64,000 nucleotides of DNA, from positions 60,344,023-60,408,022 of the forward strand of contig QCXZ01000003.1 of NCBI GenBank assembly GCA_025024175.1, in the 5' to 3' direction. The stretch's first letter is position 1. The number at the start of each line of letters is the position of its first letter. The notes beneath the pieces are model-generated. The model ran no database searches, was not told the DNA's origin, and saw only the letters and a program-made list of their open reading frames with translations. This DNA is from Rhyzopertha dominica (lineage: Eukaryota; Arthropoda; Insecta; Coleoptera; Bostrichidae). The position numbers and the translations under genes were made by a program. Positions 11,701-22,639 of the stretch are shown here, one piece after another.

Positions 11701-12960
11701 CAAGGTACAAGAAATTAATCAAGCGACTCTGAAATGGACTAATGATGTCAACAGCACCAAGAAAACATTCAAAGAAAATGAATGTTATATAACCTTCCCA
11801 TTCAGTCCTTATATTCCCTTAACATGCGCTAGGCAGTCGCACTACTAGCAATCAGCATGTACCCCTCCAACCCATCTTTAATTGAGTACGCTATAAAAAT
11901 GGGCTCATTTTATTTAAAATAACAAACTAAAAGTCAGTATCTTTGATAAATGACATTAAGTTGTTTTTTTTTTGTAAACACCATCAAATTATTTTGGAAA
12001 AATGAAGAAACTTTCCCTTTTAAACCACTATGCTACGATTTCAAATAAAAACTGTTTCGTTAACACAAACCATATTACCTGAAATATCTCAAAAACAAAT
12101 GACTGTAGGGTGTTGGTATCTCAATATTTTTTTGTTTAATTTGATGTGGTGAATCGAACACAGTATAAAAAGTGGGGTCGTTGTCACACTCATACCTCAA
12201 AAATGGCTAAACGGATCGGGTTGGTTGGGTAGGTCGATGATCAACATGTACTTTACTTAAAAGAATGAAACTAAACGCATCTCGACGATACAAGGAAAAT
12301 GCACGAAGCTAAAGTTTCTTTTGCCGAGGAAGTTTTTTTAGTTTTGTTTATGGACTCCCGTTATATCTCATTATAATGAAATCATTTTTAGTAATAAAGT
12401 AAATAAAGAGGAAAAACTTTGACAAGTGTTCTACTTGTCCTTTCGTATACGGCAAATATTCAGAATAGGAAGCAGTGTAAATGCAAATCGAAACGAATAC
12501 AAAAGGAAAATGCACCACGGTGCATCGTAGCATGCTGTCGAGTGGCAGTGTATCGATCGAATTTTAATTTTATTGTACCTCCGCTATCAGACGTTTACAC
12601 ATCAAAAAGGTAGAAGTAGTCGAGTACCTATTCAAGCAAAAAATAATCAATACACAAGATCTATCGTTTCCAGAAATATAGAAAGGAAAATTCAAACCTC
12701 ATGCTGTTTTGCGCGTGGATGAAAGAAATTTATTTGATTATGTAATATAAGCGCAACTCAAGAATGACAGCTAAAAGTAATTAGAAAATTTAATAGGTAC
12801 TTTAATAACTCGAGTACCAATTTTGCCGTCCGCATGTCATATTTTAGACTGAATACTTGCATCCGATGAAAGTGAGACTCTAATGGCCCGTTGGAAATTT
12901 CGAAGGCATCTTCCACGAACCGGATGTCATCAATTAAACTAGGACTTTGTCTCCGGCGCT
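8760..12960. other. No confident feature; scattered transposon crumbs
   Basis: At 9545-9580 the + strand reads LLWFQQDGP, the middle catalytic motif of mariner-type transposases, but the continuation is not readable. The stretch 10920-11760 has a coding-like look (for example KPKQDTEIEQQHKIVRV and ENADRISALLLNDLQQ in different frames) suggesting an old retroelement; I cannot place it. A poly-G run lies at 10450-10459. No host gene was recognised. Confidence 0.4.
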
Positions 12961-12974
12961 TAGTCCGTCACTTG

Positions 12975-13049
12975 TATAAATAGCAGCGCTGTCTAGCTGT
13001 TCCTAAAATTTGAATGATTAATTTGAATCAAAAGCGTGAAAGACGGCAG
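12975..13049 (+). promoter_or_regulatory. Candidate TATA promoter and short first exon
   Basis: TATAAATA at 12975-12982 lies in a locally GC-richer patch. About 30 bp downstream would be the start site (around 13005). A short leader ends at 13049 with CAG followed by GTGAGT (13050-13055), a consensus 5' splice site. The spacing suits a TATA promoter driving a spliced transcript to the right. No coding exon was identified downstream, and it could belong to an unrecognised transposon. Confidence 0.3.
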
Positions 13050-13436
13050 GTGAGTTTTAACAGATTCGGGGAGTAAGTAGCTGGATGGTTGCCAGGCAGC
13101 AGGAAAACTGAAAAATAGACAACGTTGATTCTGGCTGTGAGCGGCGTCTGGATATTACATGCAGAAATTTATGTAGGAGTTTTTTTTCCCAATTATTTTG
13201 TATGAAAGTCGGAAAAGTAAACAATATTATGTAAAAGCCTATTTATTTAGACACAAACTTGTCTACAAGTACTTATGCTTACCTTTGTCTCAAAAAGTCA
13301 AAAGCAACTATAAAACAAGTCACTAAATAGTAATACAATTACATATTACATAAGAATGATGTAGTTCTCTTTCAAACGACTAGGTAACTTTGTTTTTTTT
13401 TACTTAGAGACGGATATCTCCCAGTGAATACAAGTA

Positions 13437-13439
<3 letters not shown>

Positions 13440-13479
<40 letters not shown>
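13440..13479. repeat. (TA)n microsatellite
   Basis: About 40 bp of TA dinucleotides, directly outside the left 58-bp inverted arm. Confidence 0.95.
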
Positions 13480-13482
<3 letters not shown>

Positions 13483-13535
13483 CAGAATTAGCAATTATTT
13501 CAGTCTTGTATAGAGTATAACATAAAGCATTTCTT
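13478..13535. repeat. 58-bp inverted arm, left (partner 15102-15159)
   Basis: This segment, from attttcagaattagcaat to cataaagcatttctt, is the perfect reverse complement of 15102-15159. Inside both arms lie (TA)n tracts and then the PLE. Confidence 0.95.
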
Positions 13536-13568
13536 CTATATATATATATATATATATTATCACAGTAC

Positions 13569-14567
13569 GTGATGGACTATCTGTTAGATACGAGTATACC
13601 AAAATTATCCTTTAATATAGTTTTTATTAAGAAATTTGTAGATGATATAATTTTAGTATTACCTGAAAATTCTATAGAAGAAATTTTAGAAAAATTCAAT
13701 GATTTTGATCAACATATTAAATTTACAGTAGAGAGAGAGTTAGATGGGGGTGTTCCATTTCTTGATACAAAAGTTATACGTTGTAATAATAAAATTATTT
13801 TAGATTGGTATCAGAAACCTACAGCCTCGGGTAGGTACATAAATTTTCAGTCTGATCATTCTACGAAAATAAAAATCAATTTTATTAAACAAATGAAGAA
13901 TAGAATAACCAAAATATCAAATCCTAAATTTCTTTATAAAAATTTATCAAAGTTAAAAACATTACTTATTCAAAACGGATATCCACCTGGACTAATTAAT
14001 AAATTGCTTTATTCAACTCCTCAAACGGAAATTTTAGAAATTAACCATAGTGAAAATGAAGTCCAGGCCTCTGAAATTGTTAAGTTTGGATCATTACTCA
14101 ACATTACAGGATTAACTAAGAAATTAATAAGAACTTTCTACAATGCAAACATAAAAATAGCTATAAAAAATTTTAAAACAGGTTCAAGTTTGTTTACAAA
14201 ATTAAAATCCAAAATTCCATTAAAATTTCAATCGGATGTTGTTTATTGTATAGAATGCGATACATGTGAAGACAAGTATATTGGCCAGACTTCACAATGG
14301 CTATCTAGTAGATTGGCACTGCATAAGAGTGATATAAACACAAAACGTACAAGATGTGCTCTAGCAGAACATGCAATAAACAATAGCCATAACATAAATT
14401 GGGATAGTGTCAAAATTTTAGAAAAAGAACAGAAAACTAATAAAAGACTCATTTTGGAAATGTACCAAATTAATAAAACTAATAACATTATTAATAAAAA
14501 ATCGGATACACAAAATTTAAGTAATATATACACATATTTGTTATCGACAGAAATTTTACAGAAGTAA
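13569..14567 (+). CDS. PLE reverse transcriptase (C-terminal part) with GIY-YIG endonuclease
   Basis: This 332-residue open frame encodes the C-terminal part of a PLE protein. FVDDI (residues 23-27) is the RT catalytic box, normally YVDD. Residues 75-90 (IILDWYQKPTASGRYI) belong to the thumb-side region. Residues 225-330 are the GIY-YIG nuclease: VYC (225-227), Cys 227/230/233, YIGQT (237-241), LSSRLALHKSD with the conserved Arg and His, and Glu in LILEMYQ (297). The N-terminal RT motifs are missing, so the protein cannot be an active RT, but the endonuclease half looks intact. The Met at 13569 is simply the first in frame. PLE proteins nick DNA and copy their RNA into the break. Confidence 0.8.
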   Translation: MMDYLLDTSIPKLSFNIVFIKKFVDDIILVLPENSIEEILEKFNDFDQHIKFTVERELDGGVPFLDTKVIRCNNKIILDWYQKPTASGRYINFQSDHSTKIKINFIKQMKNRITKISNPKFLYKNLSKLKTLLIQNGYPPGLINKLLYSTPQTEILEINHSENEVQASEIVKFGSLLNITGLTKKLIRTFYNANIKIAIKNFKTGSSLFTKLKSKIPLKFQSDVVYCIECDTCEDKYIGQTSQWLSSRLALHKSDINTKRTRCALAEHAINNSHNINWDSVKILEKEQKTNKRLILEMYQINKTNNIINKKSDTQNLSNIYTYLLSTEILQK

Positions 14568-14888
14568 TAAAACCTAAATTCAAGTAGTTATTGGCATTCT
14601 CTTTTAAAATCGTATGAATCGAAATTCAAAAGCAAAATATAAGTGGTTTGTGAATTTGATTACGACGTATATGTCACCTTAAATATTTTTCTCTAGTCAT
14701 TGTATTGTATTAAAAATTTACCATTGTGATATATGCGAAATACATTTAGCATATACTTATTAAATTTAAATTTCCAAAGATTCCTTTCCTATATAATAGA
14801 GCTGCCTAGTTAAACCTCAATTTTGTAAGTAACATATTGTTCCATTTTTGTAATCTTAATGTAATTATTGGATTGTTGTTTGTAGAAA

Positions 14889-14928
14889 GCCCTGACGAAG
14901 ACTGCAATAAAGCAGTCGAAAGCTTGGC
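14889..14928 (+). ncRNA. Hammerhead-ribozyme-like core in PLE 3' UTR
   Basis: GCC (14889-14891) is followed by CTGACGA, sharing the C at its border. Then come an extra A, a 6-bp stem II (GACTGC 14900-14905 with GCAGTC 14912-14917), GAA, the self-complementary AGCT (14921-14924), T, and GGC (14926-14928), which can pair with GCC as stem I. The order is that of a type-I hammerhead with a two-base half-stem III. The A between CTGACGA and stem II is non-canonical. Whether it cleaves is unknown. Confidence 0.45.
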
Positions 14929-14990
14929 AAGAATAAAGAGTTTTCTTTGATTCTTTACCACCAGGTCGAATTCCCCAAATAAATCTTACC

Positions 14991-14993
<3 letters not shown>

Positions 14994-15072
<79 letters not shown>

Positions 15073-15101
15073 GCTATATAGAAATGCATATATATATATA
15101 T
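14994..15101. repeat. (TA)n tract with short interruption
   Basis: Long TA run to about 15068, then an interruption containing agaaatgca (15080-15088), which repeats part of the adjoining arm (agaaatgc), then TA again up to the right inverted arm. Confidence 0.9.
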
Positions 15102-15159
15102 AAGAAATGCTTTATGTTATACTCTATACAAGACTGAAATAATTGCTAATTCTGAAAAT
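15102..15159. repeat. 58-bp inverted arm, right (partner 13478-13535)
   Basis: Perfect reverse complement of the left arm over 58 bp. The sequence outside it (gttaagattttttgcgg) has no match outside the left arm, where (TA)n follows instead. Confidence 0.95.
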
Positions 15160-15349
15160 AGTTAAGATTTTTTGCGGAACAGAAGCAGAAAAGTTCGTCT
15201 ATTTACAAAATAACGCATAGCAGTACGTTTTTTATTCAGTTTGTTATCTTCGTTGGCCGGAAATTCGTGTAAACAATTGACAGTCGGAACAACAAATGGA
15301 CATGTCAAAAAACACTCTATTGTTACGAAATAAGTCTTATATGTTTGCA

Positions 15350-15585
15350 ATGGGTCGTGGAAAACCAGTGTGTGAAGAAGTGCGAAAAATTATTTTAGCA
15401 GGTCATCAAAAAGAATAGTCTGCCTACCTCAGGAAAATGAAGAAAAAGCTTGGGCAGGATCCAGCAAGGCCAAAAAAAGATTTGTGATACAAAATTAGGG
15501 AAATTTGGGATTCAATAACCCCTGAACAATGTGAAGAGTATCCTGAGAATATGGACTTGATAAGGCACAAAAATGACGGTCAAAG
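15350..15585 (+). pseudogene. Tc1-like transposase, internally deleted
   Basis: The + strand starts MGRGKPVCEEVRKIILAGHQKE then stop, resembling the N-terminal helix-turn-helix start of Tc1 transposases. Only about 130 bp later it reads KIREIWDSITPEQCEEYPENM, the Tc1 C-terminal region. The DDE catalytic centre between them is absent. This is a typical internally deleted copy. Terminal repeats were not identified. Confidence 0.65.
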
Positions 15586-15599
15586 GTGCTAGAGTAGTC

Positions 15600-18500
15600 A
15601 TTTGCAATTGTTTACAGTTTAAAAGTTACAGGTATTCAACTAAAACAAGATAATTTTTATGATTTGTTTGATTGATTAGTACAACAGGGTACAACAGGTT
15701 ATCAACGATAACCATTTTAGGTCAATTTCATTTATAAAAATAAATACGCTTAATTTTTGCTCACTTTCTATACCTGTTACAGTACTAAGATGACGAAATG
15801 TTTCGTTATGTAGGTATACACAGTGTGTCAGCTTTGAAAAAGCTGGCTGTGGATGTTATGGCGTTCATCTTCTTTGATTTGTCAAATATCCAACTGTATA
15901 GTAAGTATTCAACTAGTACATCTTTGTAGATCATTTTCTATGGAAAGGAAAAACATGTCCAATTTTTTTTATAATTTTGGTTTAATGAAACATAATTCAC
16001 ATTTAAGAAAACGTATTTTGAAAGAATATACAAAAGCCAAGTGCGACCCTTTTTTATAAACGAATATTTTTTGCCAACTCCATCAAAAATTTCCTGGTGT
16101 GTTTCGAAATGAAAAAAATAGTAGGTATTTAATTAATATTCGGCAATACTATCGTGACAGCTTTAGAACAAGCGTGTAACGAACTAATTCTTAATAACGC
16201 TTTTCAATAAATATTGAAGTGGTTATTCACCGGTCCTAATTCACAGTCTGCATTGTATAATAAAAGGAGCTGGGTTGATAAGAACCATTTTCCACACATC
16301 ACAGACACGAAAAAAGTTTAGATTTCCCACCATTTTTCAGTACATTTTTATAGTTGAAGATATATATTTTTATATTTTATAAGATTTATGTGATAAATAA
16401 TATAGCGAGTCATAGAAATTATTGCCTGAAAGGAGCGTTTCGCCCTTTTTATACAATTTTGTCGTTTTTTTAAATCTTTGAACTGTTATTTTTTTAAAAA
16501 GATTGATACTACTCTTTGTAAGCTTGTTTGTATCCCATGCTAATTTTTTAACGAGATATTAGATATCTATGCCTTTCATTTTTTCGGATTTGACAGCACA
16601 GTTTGGTTTAGTTTAGGGCTATATTTTCTGTGCACGAGATATATTTCAAAATTCATAAATATTGCACTACCTGGAAATAGGGGATGAATGCAAGTTCCAA
16701 TCGTTTTGGGACTTACACAAATGGAGTGAGCAGGAAATTTTATGCAATGCGAGTTTAATTTTAAAAGTGTGTGTGAGAGAGATGCATAGCGTATTAAAAA
16801 TATGCACAGTATGAAGCTGTTGCTAAGATTGTATCTGATGAAAGTTGAAATGCTTTGATTCAATCAAAAATTAAGAGTAATAATTTTTATCTTGCTCATT
16901 GTCGTTCTTTTTGTTTTAACCATTTAATATTTTAAAATTTATATTTATAAAATATATCTTGACTGAAAATGAACTGAAGTAAATTTATGAAGATACCATT
17001 AACATACTTTTTTATACCAGACAATAACTTTAGTTTTGGAAGTGATGAAGAACATTATAAAAGTCAAGTAGTTATAATCCGAAATGGTTCGTATTATTAA
17101 CATTTACTCACATAATTATAAAGGAGAGTCTTCAAAAAATTATTACTTAGCACTAAAAACACTTCTCTAATGAACTTTTTTTCAAGACTATGAAATTCTA
17201 AAAAGGCATTTCTGTAGTAGATTATAGCGAAATAAATCTGTGCGTTTCCTACATCCAAGGCGATAAATGACGTAAAAACCTCATAGCCCTGGGATATACA
17301 GAACACAGACACAGAATCATATAGAAGTAATCTGAAGTAACTTGTATTTTAAGAAGCATCCAGCTTGAAATCGCTATCTGTATAAGGTAAGGTTTTGTGT
17401 ATAGATAAATCTAAATTTCGTAAAATAATATTTAAATATATATTATGTTATCATGTCCTAAACCGAAACTAGAAGTTGTCGTTGCTTACTAGTTTTCATG
17501 ATTTCAGTATTTAAGGTACATCTTCTCATTGGTACACATTTTTTATCAATCTTACAAAATGATCCTCTATCCATCCCTCGTTCTCGTGCGCATTCTGTAA
17601 TCATAAATGTTAGGTATAAGATATTATTACTGAAATTGTCTGAAATAGGTCTAACAATATTTTGGTTACTAAAATTAGCGTTAAGTTGTTTTTAATGGTC
17701 CAGAGGACCTTTCTTATACGTACATATATACCTATACAGACAAACATAGCATGTTCGTAAATCTGTTTTTAGCGGTGTCTCGTACGTCTTCATCACCTTC
17801 TATTGTCTTCTCAAGGCACCGGATGCTGTTACAGACATATCTAAAATTATAAATACGAAATAAGACCAGAGTTCCCTGCCCTGCGGGCTGCAGCTTGTGT
17901 TTTCGTTGCACTGACTCGAAGGAAAACACATAGATGTGCTTGCTAAAAGACATTGACCGTTGCGGTGGTATAAAGGTTCATAGGAAATTCTGAATATGTT
18001 ATTGCTGCATCTGATATGTTTCTAGAAACCTGTACAAAAGATTTTGGATTATTTATATGCAGCCCTGATAAAATAATGGAGGCTTTGCTTTGTCGTAAAT
18101 GTAAACTGCACCTATTTACCAGACACGGAAAATAATGAAACATATCCTGAAGGGCTTATTGATCTTAGACTGCTGGTATCAACTTTGTCATTACGTTACA
18201 TTCCATTTTCGAAATTGATTTTAGTGTTTAGCTTCAGTGTAAATATTTCATCTACTTAAAAACATATTAGTAAGGTGTATATGCATACCTAACAGATACC
18301 CCATAACGTTCCATCCATTAGATACTTTACACGCGAGGTTAAAATGGAGTTTTAAAATGAATCATATTGCATTTTAAGTCAAAAAGAATTGTGTATTGAA
18401 TCTGAGGCTGTTAGACTTCATAGACTACTTATCTGGCAACCGTTCGACAAAAGTTCTGGAGAATTATTTTCTAATTTATTCTCACTCTGACGATCGTTTT

Positions 18501-19045
18501 GTCCTAACGATCATTCTCAAAGGGTATTAGTTATACATCTGAGCTTAGTATAAATTTGATATTCTTTGAGAATGAGCTTTAGGTTGAAAAGATGGTTAGA
18601 TTTATCTGATAAATCTAGTAAAGCAAGGTACATTAAAAAGAATCAGCTTATTTCCAAGCTATCTAGTTAATTGCCTTTTGTTGAAGTTGGTTTTAAAATA
18701 ATATATAAATATTTATGACAACTTTTACTCGTTAAAAGCTTCTTTAATTGTAACTTTTTACTTTATAACTTTATAATGAACTTGCAAGCTTTCCAGAACA
18801 ATTCAATTGATAATACTTTCTCAAAAATAAAATGATTGTCAACTTAAAATGCTTATTGGCCTTTCTGGGCTACAAATTTACTTTATTTAAGCTACAGTTG
18901 CCTGTAATTTAATACAGTTATCTAAAAATACATTTTCGAACAAAAAGCAGTTGACGTAAGGAAAAAGAAATTGAGAAAAGCAACATATTTGCTAAACAAC
19001 TACTTTAAACAATGCAAGATGACACTGAACGACCCAAAAAATCAT
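15600..19045. other. No recognised feature
   Basis: AT-rich DNA with only short ORFs lacking recognisable motifs. Nothing could be supported as a gene, RNA or element. Confidence 0.45.
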
Positions 19046-19059
19046 ACACCTACGGAGTA

Positions 19060-19509
19060 TGAGAAAAAAGATGAATATAAAGGTTGGAAGTCACAGGGTG
19101 GAAGTAAAGGAATCTGCTAGGTACCCAGGGGTTCAGTTTGACAGGAAGTTGAACTTTAGAGGACACGCAACAATGAGGAAAATGGTTACAGAGAAAAACA
19201 TTGAGAGGTTCTGGTGTTCCGGGAGGATGCCACTCTAAGATAAGGCTCAGAATTATAAAATCTATAGGACTACCAACATTGACATACAGAGAAGAGTTAT
19301 GGAGCAGGTGATCGACTAAGGCTAAAGAAACCATCAAGATATACCGAAGGATATTTGGCATCCCCTGGTACGTTAAAAATGCAAACATCAGGAGGGACTT
19401 AAAGGCCGAAGACTTAATTCAAAGGGCTGATGACAGAAGAGAAAATACGAAAGTCAAGATAGCGTCACATGAGGATCAAGCGATCGCTAGAATAGCGGAA
19501 CGTCTTTAA
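19060..19509 (+). pseudogene. Jockey-like LINE RT, C-terminal fragment
   Basis: The + strand reads VKESARYPGVQFDRKLNFRG, corresponding to the YLGV.LD..L.F block of Jockey-type RTs. After frameshifts it reads WSRSTKAKETIKIYRRIFGI, PWYVKNANIRRDLKAEDL and IARIAERL before a stop at 19507. The PWYVrNa.I..DL block is characteristic of the Jockey clade C-terminus. There is no 5' part, and at least two frameshifts. It is of a different family from the LINEs at 22.6 and 52.9 kb. Confidence 0.7.
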
Positions 19510-19642
19510 ACAATTACAACTAATTAATACAGGAAAACAGTAAACAGTAAAACGTAAGGAATGTTAAATAAAAAAAGGGTACCTAAAGTACCTATGATAT
19601 TAAATACTAAACCGGTGGGTTGTGCTGGTAACATAATTTTTC

Positions 19643-19963
19643 TTGTTTGAAACGCAAGTTTTGCTAATCCAACAACAAACTTCCAACTATGTAATTAAGT
19701 TTAATAACAAAACTTTCACTCTTATTTGGTCAAACCGGCAACGTACAGCCTCCGACTGTAGCAATACTATTATAAACTTTATCGCAGTGATCAGATGGCG
19801 TGGGTCGTATACCGTAGTCAGCTTGGCCGTCTGCATCGTGACGATGATGAATATACCCATCACACACTCCGCAGGATCACATAACCCCTCCGCTGCGCTG
19901 CATCAGCATCAATGCCTTGCATGTGTCCGTCCTTATAAAGCCGAAAAGGATACGAAACAATAG
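19643..19963 (+). other. Uncharacterised 106-codon ORF, GC-richer than surroundings
   Basis: An open frame with no recognised domain. Its second half (about 19790-19950) is distinctly less AT-rich than the flanks and includes a hydrophobic stretch (YTVVSLAVCIVTMMNIPI). It could be part of a host exon or chance. No splice sites were convincing enough to define one. Confidence 0.15.
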
Positions 19964-20849
19964 GTGCATATTACTACACTTTAATTCCAACGTTAATTGC
20001 AATTGCAGAGTCTCTGATAAGAAGCGGTGAATGACACATTGCTAATCCAAGAACTTGCATAGTCGCATGTAATCAAAATTAAAATATTTATCGTTATTCT
20101 TAGCAAATCGAAAAAGAAACCATACCACAACACAAGAAGCCGCCTACATTTTGCTTTGACTGCGAATTTATTCTGGTCTACCCAAATTGTAATGACTAAC
20201 AAGAAAACAAATCATTCAAAAGAAAATTGTATTTGCAACTTCTATTTCATTTATTGTATGATCTAATCTAATTGTAAAAAGCTCATCTCAACACGCAATA
20301 ACAACAAAACGCTAATTTAAAATTAAAATTAACGTCGTTATTCAAGTAATTGCCTGGTTCAGAAGAATTGATTAAAGTTGCAGCAGCCATTGAAAATTGG
20401 CATGGAATTGTAGAAATTGTAATTAATTTCTACTGTAGAGAGTAACCCACCCAAAAAAAGCGACAATATAAAAATTTACTTCTTTTTTTCATATAAAAAA
20501 ATATAAAACACACTAAAAATAAAGCAGCATATTCGTGAAATTGTAACAACAAAGAGGAGGACTATAAATGTATTAGAGGTCTTCGTCATCTGATGTTACT
20601 ATACGCTTTTGTCTGACGGCTGATTTTTGTAAAAATCTCAGAAGACATCTGAATTACAGGAAACAAGTTCCATTAATTTGCTATCTTTTATTTATATCGG
20701 TACAGTACCATTACAGGTGCATATTAAAAAACCTCGAAATATAACCGATTTATTCCATTCTTTCCCCTGGTATTTCTGTTTTTTATCTGTTAGGACATGA
20801 TCTCCATCGCTGAGCGTATCCCCTGGGATCAGAAACTTGTGTTTTATTC

Positions 20850-20925
20850 AAGTTCGAAAACAGCAGAGAGAGGAGTGCCACAAGGATCGATATTGGGTCC
20901 CCTTCTTTTCTTAATGTACTATTAT
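20850..20925 (+). pseudogene. LINE RT fragment (GVPQGS block)
   Basis: The + strand reads REERGVPQGSILGPLLFLMYY-like sequence with the conserved GVPQGS and LGPLLF blocks. A faint upstream match runs from about 20790. It stops abruptly where an AATAT-type repeat begins at about 20926. Confidence 0.7.
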
Positions 20926-20978
20926 AAAATAATATATAATAATATAATATAATATAATATAATATAATATAATAACAA
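20926..20978. repeat. (AATAT)n simple repeat
   Basis: Tandem AATAT/AATATAAT units directly abut the LINE RT fragment. Confidence 0.85.
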
Positions 20979-21136
20979 AAAAATTGCATTACTTGAGTAT
21001 TAAAATAGACCTATAAGTTGTGTTTATATAAGATTAAATTGAAAATCAGTTCCTGTCATTTGCAAAACGAAATGTCTTGAAGTATAAGTCGATGAAAATT
21101 TAAAGCACATAGCCTAATGCATGTTTTGTAATATAC

Positions 21137-22400
21137 AGGATGTTTCACGATTGATAATGACCCTTTGAAATTAAAAATGCAACCCGAAATACATCCTCAT
21201 AACCAATGTGGTTATTTTACATAATGGTATTATTTTAAAAATAAATTGGGAATACATGACGGCTATGCGCTATGGTTTCTGTCACTGTATTTATTAAAAG
21301 TCAAAATGTATTCAAATGATGAAAAACACAGATATGATTTTGATTTATGGTGAATGCAAGAAAAATGCTTCCGCTGCTGCCCGTTTATACAGACAACGTT
21401 TTCCAAATAGAAGAGCTCCTGCCGATACAATTTTCAAGAGACTTGAATTAACTTTAAGGACAAACTGGCCACCACTGAAAAAGTCAAGAGAAAGAACAAC
21501 AACAGGCGCTGACAATGAATTTGGAGTATTGGAAATGATTGACGAAAATCCTCATACTAGTCAAAGGGTAGTCTCAAGAGCAACCGGTATTAGTCCGTCT
21601 TCAGTACACCGAATAATGAAAGGTAATCAATTTCATCCGTATCACTTGCAATTGGTTTAGGCCTTAAAGGAGACAGATTATCCTAAAAGACTGGCCTTTT
21701 GTCACTTTTTTCGGTAACACCAAAATTTGAATGTGAGATTTTATGATAACATTTGCTTCTCAGATGAAGCAAGATTTTTTAATAATGGTGGAGTTAACAA
21801 ACATAACATACGTTATTATGCGCAAGAAAATCCACGTTGTATTCGAGAGGGACATTTTCAATCTATCTACTCGACGAATGTCTGGTGCGGAATATTGGGG
21901 AATCAAATTGTTGGGCCTTATTTTTTCGCGATAGTTTAAACGGCAATACTTATCTAAATTCTTTAAGAAACATTTTACCGGTACTTCTCCAAAATGTAAA
22001 TTTACAAGTAAGACAAGATCTACGGTTCCAACAAGATGGGGCACCTACACATCATCATAGAATAGTACGAAATCATCTTGATTTGGTTCTGCCTAACCGA
22101 TGGATAGGAAAAGGTTCAATTAATCCTTGGCCATCGAGAAGCCCGGACCTTACTCCATTGGATTTTTTCTGTATGGAATGGTAAAAGAGCAAGTATACCA
22201 AACACCAATTAAAAGTGTAGAACATTTAGAAAATAAAATACGTGATGCATGTAGATCCATCACTCCAGAAATATTAATGCATGTTTTGGGCTCGAATTCA
22301 TGCTTGTGAAAACAGCGGAGGGCGACATTTTGAGCATTTATTATATTAATGTTATTGAATAAATATTTTTTAAAAATAGAATTTATTTTACAATACCGAA
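21137..22400 (+). mobile_element. Mariner-type transposon, copy A, decayed
   Basis: A caggatgtttcacga terminus preceded by TA lies at about 21137, and a broken transposase fills 21306-22310. A matching right terminus could not be found, so the right end is approximate or truncated. Confidence 0.6.
21306..22310 (+). pseudogene. Mariner-type DD41D transposase, frameshifted
   Basis: This is a transposase of the IS630-Tc1-mariner superfamily. It starts at ATG 21306, and a frameshift leads into DMILIYGECKKNASAAARLY (N-terminal helix-turn-helix). The DNA-binding half ends HRIMKGNQFHPYHL. The catalytic half, read over several frames, has ICFSDEARFF (first Asp), NVWCGILGNQIVGPYFF, FQQDGAPTHHH (second Asp) and RSPDLTPLDFF (third Asp). 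The spacing between the second Asp and the Asp of PLD counts 41 residues. Frameshifts lie near 21660-21730, 21935 and 22170. It is dead, but every domain is present. Confidence 0.8.
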
Positions 22401-22639
22401 TTTACTAAAGCAAATGATTGAAGTTTATGTCAAAATCCTCTTAGAGAAATGGATCAGTTTTCAATTTTTAATAATATCAATTCATAAAGTTAATTTTGCT
22501 GAACGAAGTAAACCTTTTTGAAACAAACTGTGACAGCTATAATAGCAAAGCATTTAGTATTTATACAAAAAAATGTTTGCACGCATCATCATTTAATAAA
22601 ATAGAAAGTAAAAGGTACGAATAGATAATTTTATTAATT

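Larger units (their letters stand above)
13559..14993 (+). mobile_element. Penelope-like element, third copy, recent, 5'-truncated
   Basis: One uninterrupted ORF (RT C-terminus to GIY-YIG) is followed by a 0.4-kb 3' UTR with a hammerhead-like core. The right edge is at …ataaatcttacctga, where (TA)n begins. The left edge also abuts (TA)n (13536-13558), so the element lies wholly inside TA repeats between perfect inverted arms. It is 5'-truncated: only the last part of the RT palm remains. Confidence 0.8.

Noticed and set aside
10920..11760. Possible retroelement coding remnant
   Set aside because: Several frames look coding-like, but I found no diagnostic RT, endonuclease, gag or integrase motif.
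13440..15160. Tandem TA runs as a possible CRISPR-like or satellite array
   Set aside because: They are plain dinucleotide runs without spacers; the structure is explained by TA repeats, inverted arms and a PLE.
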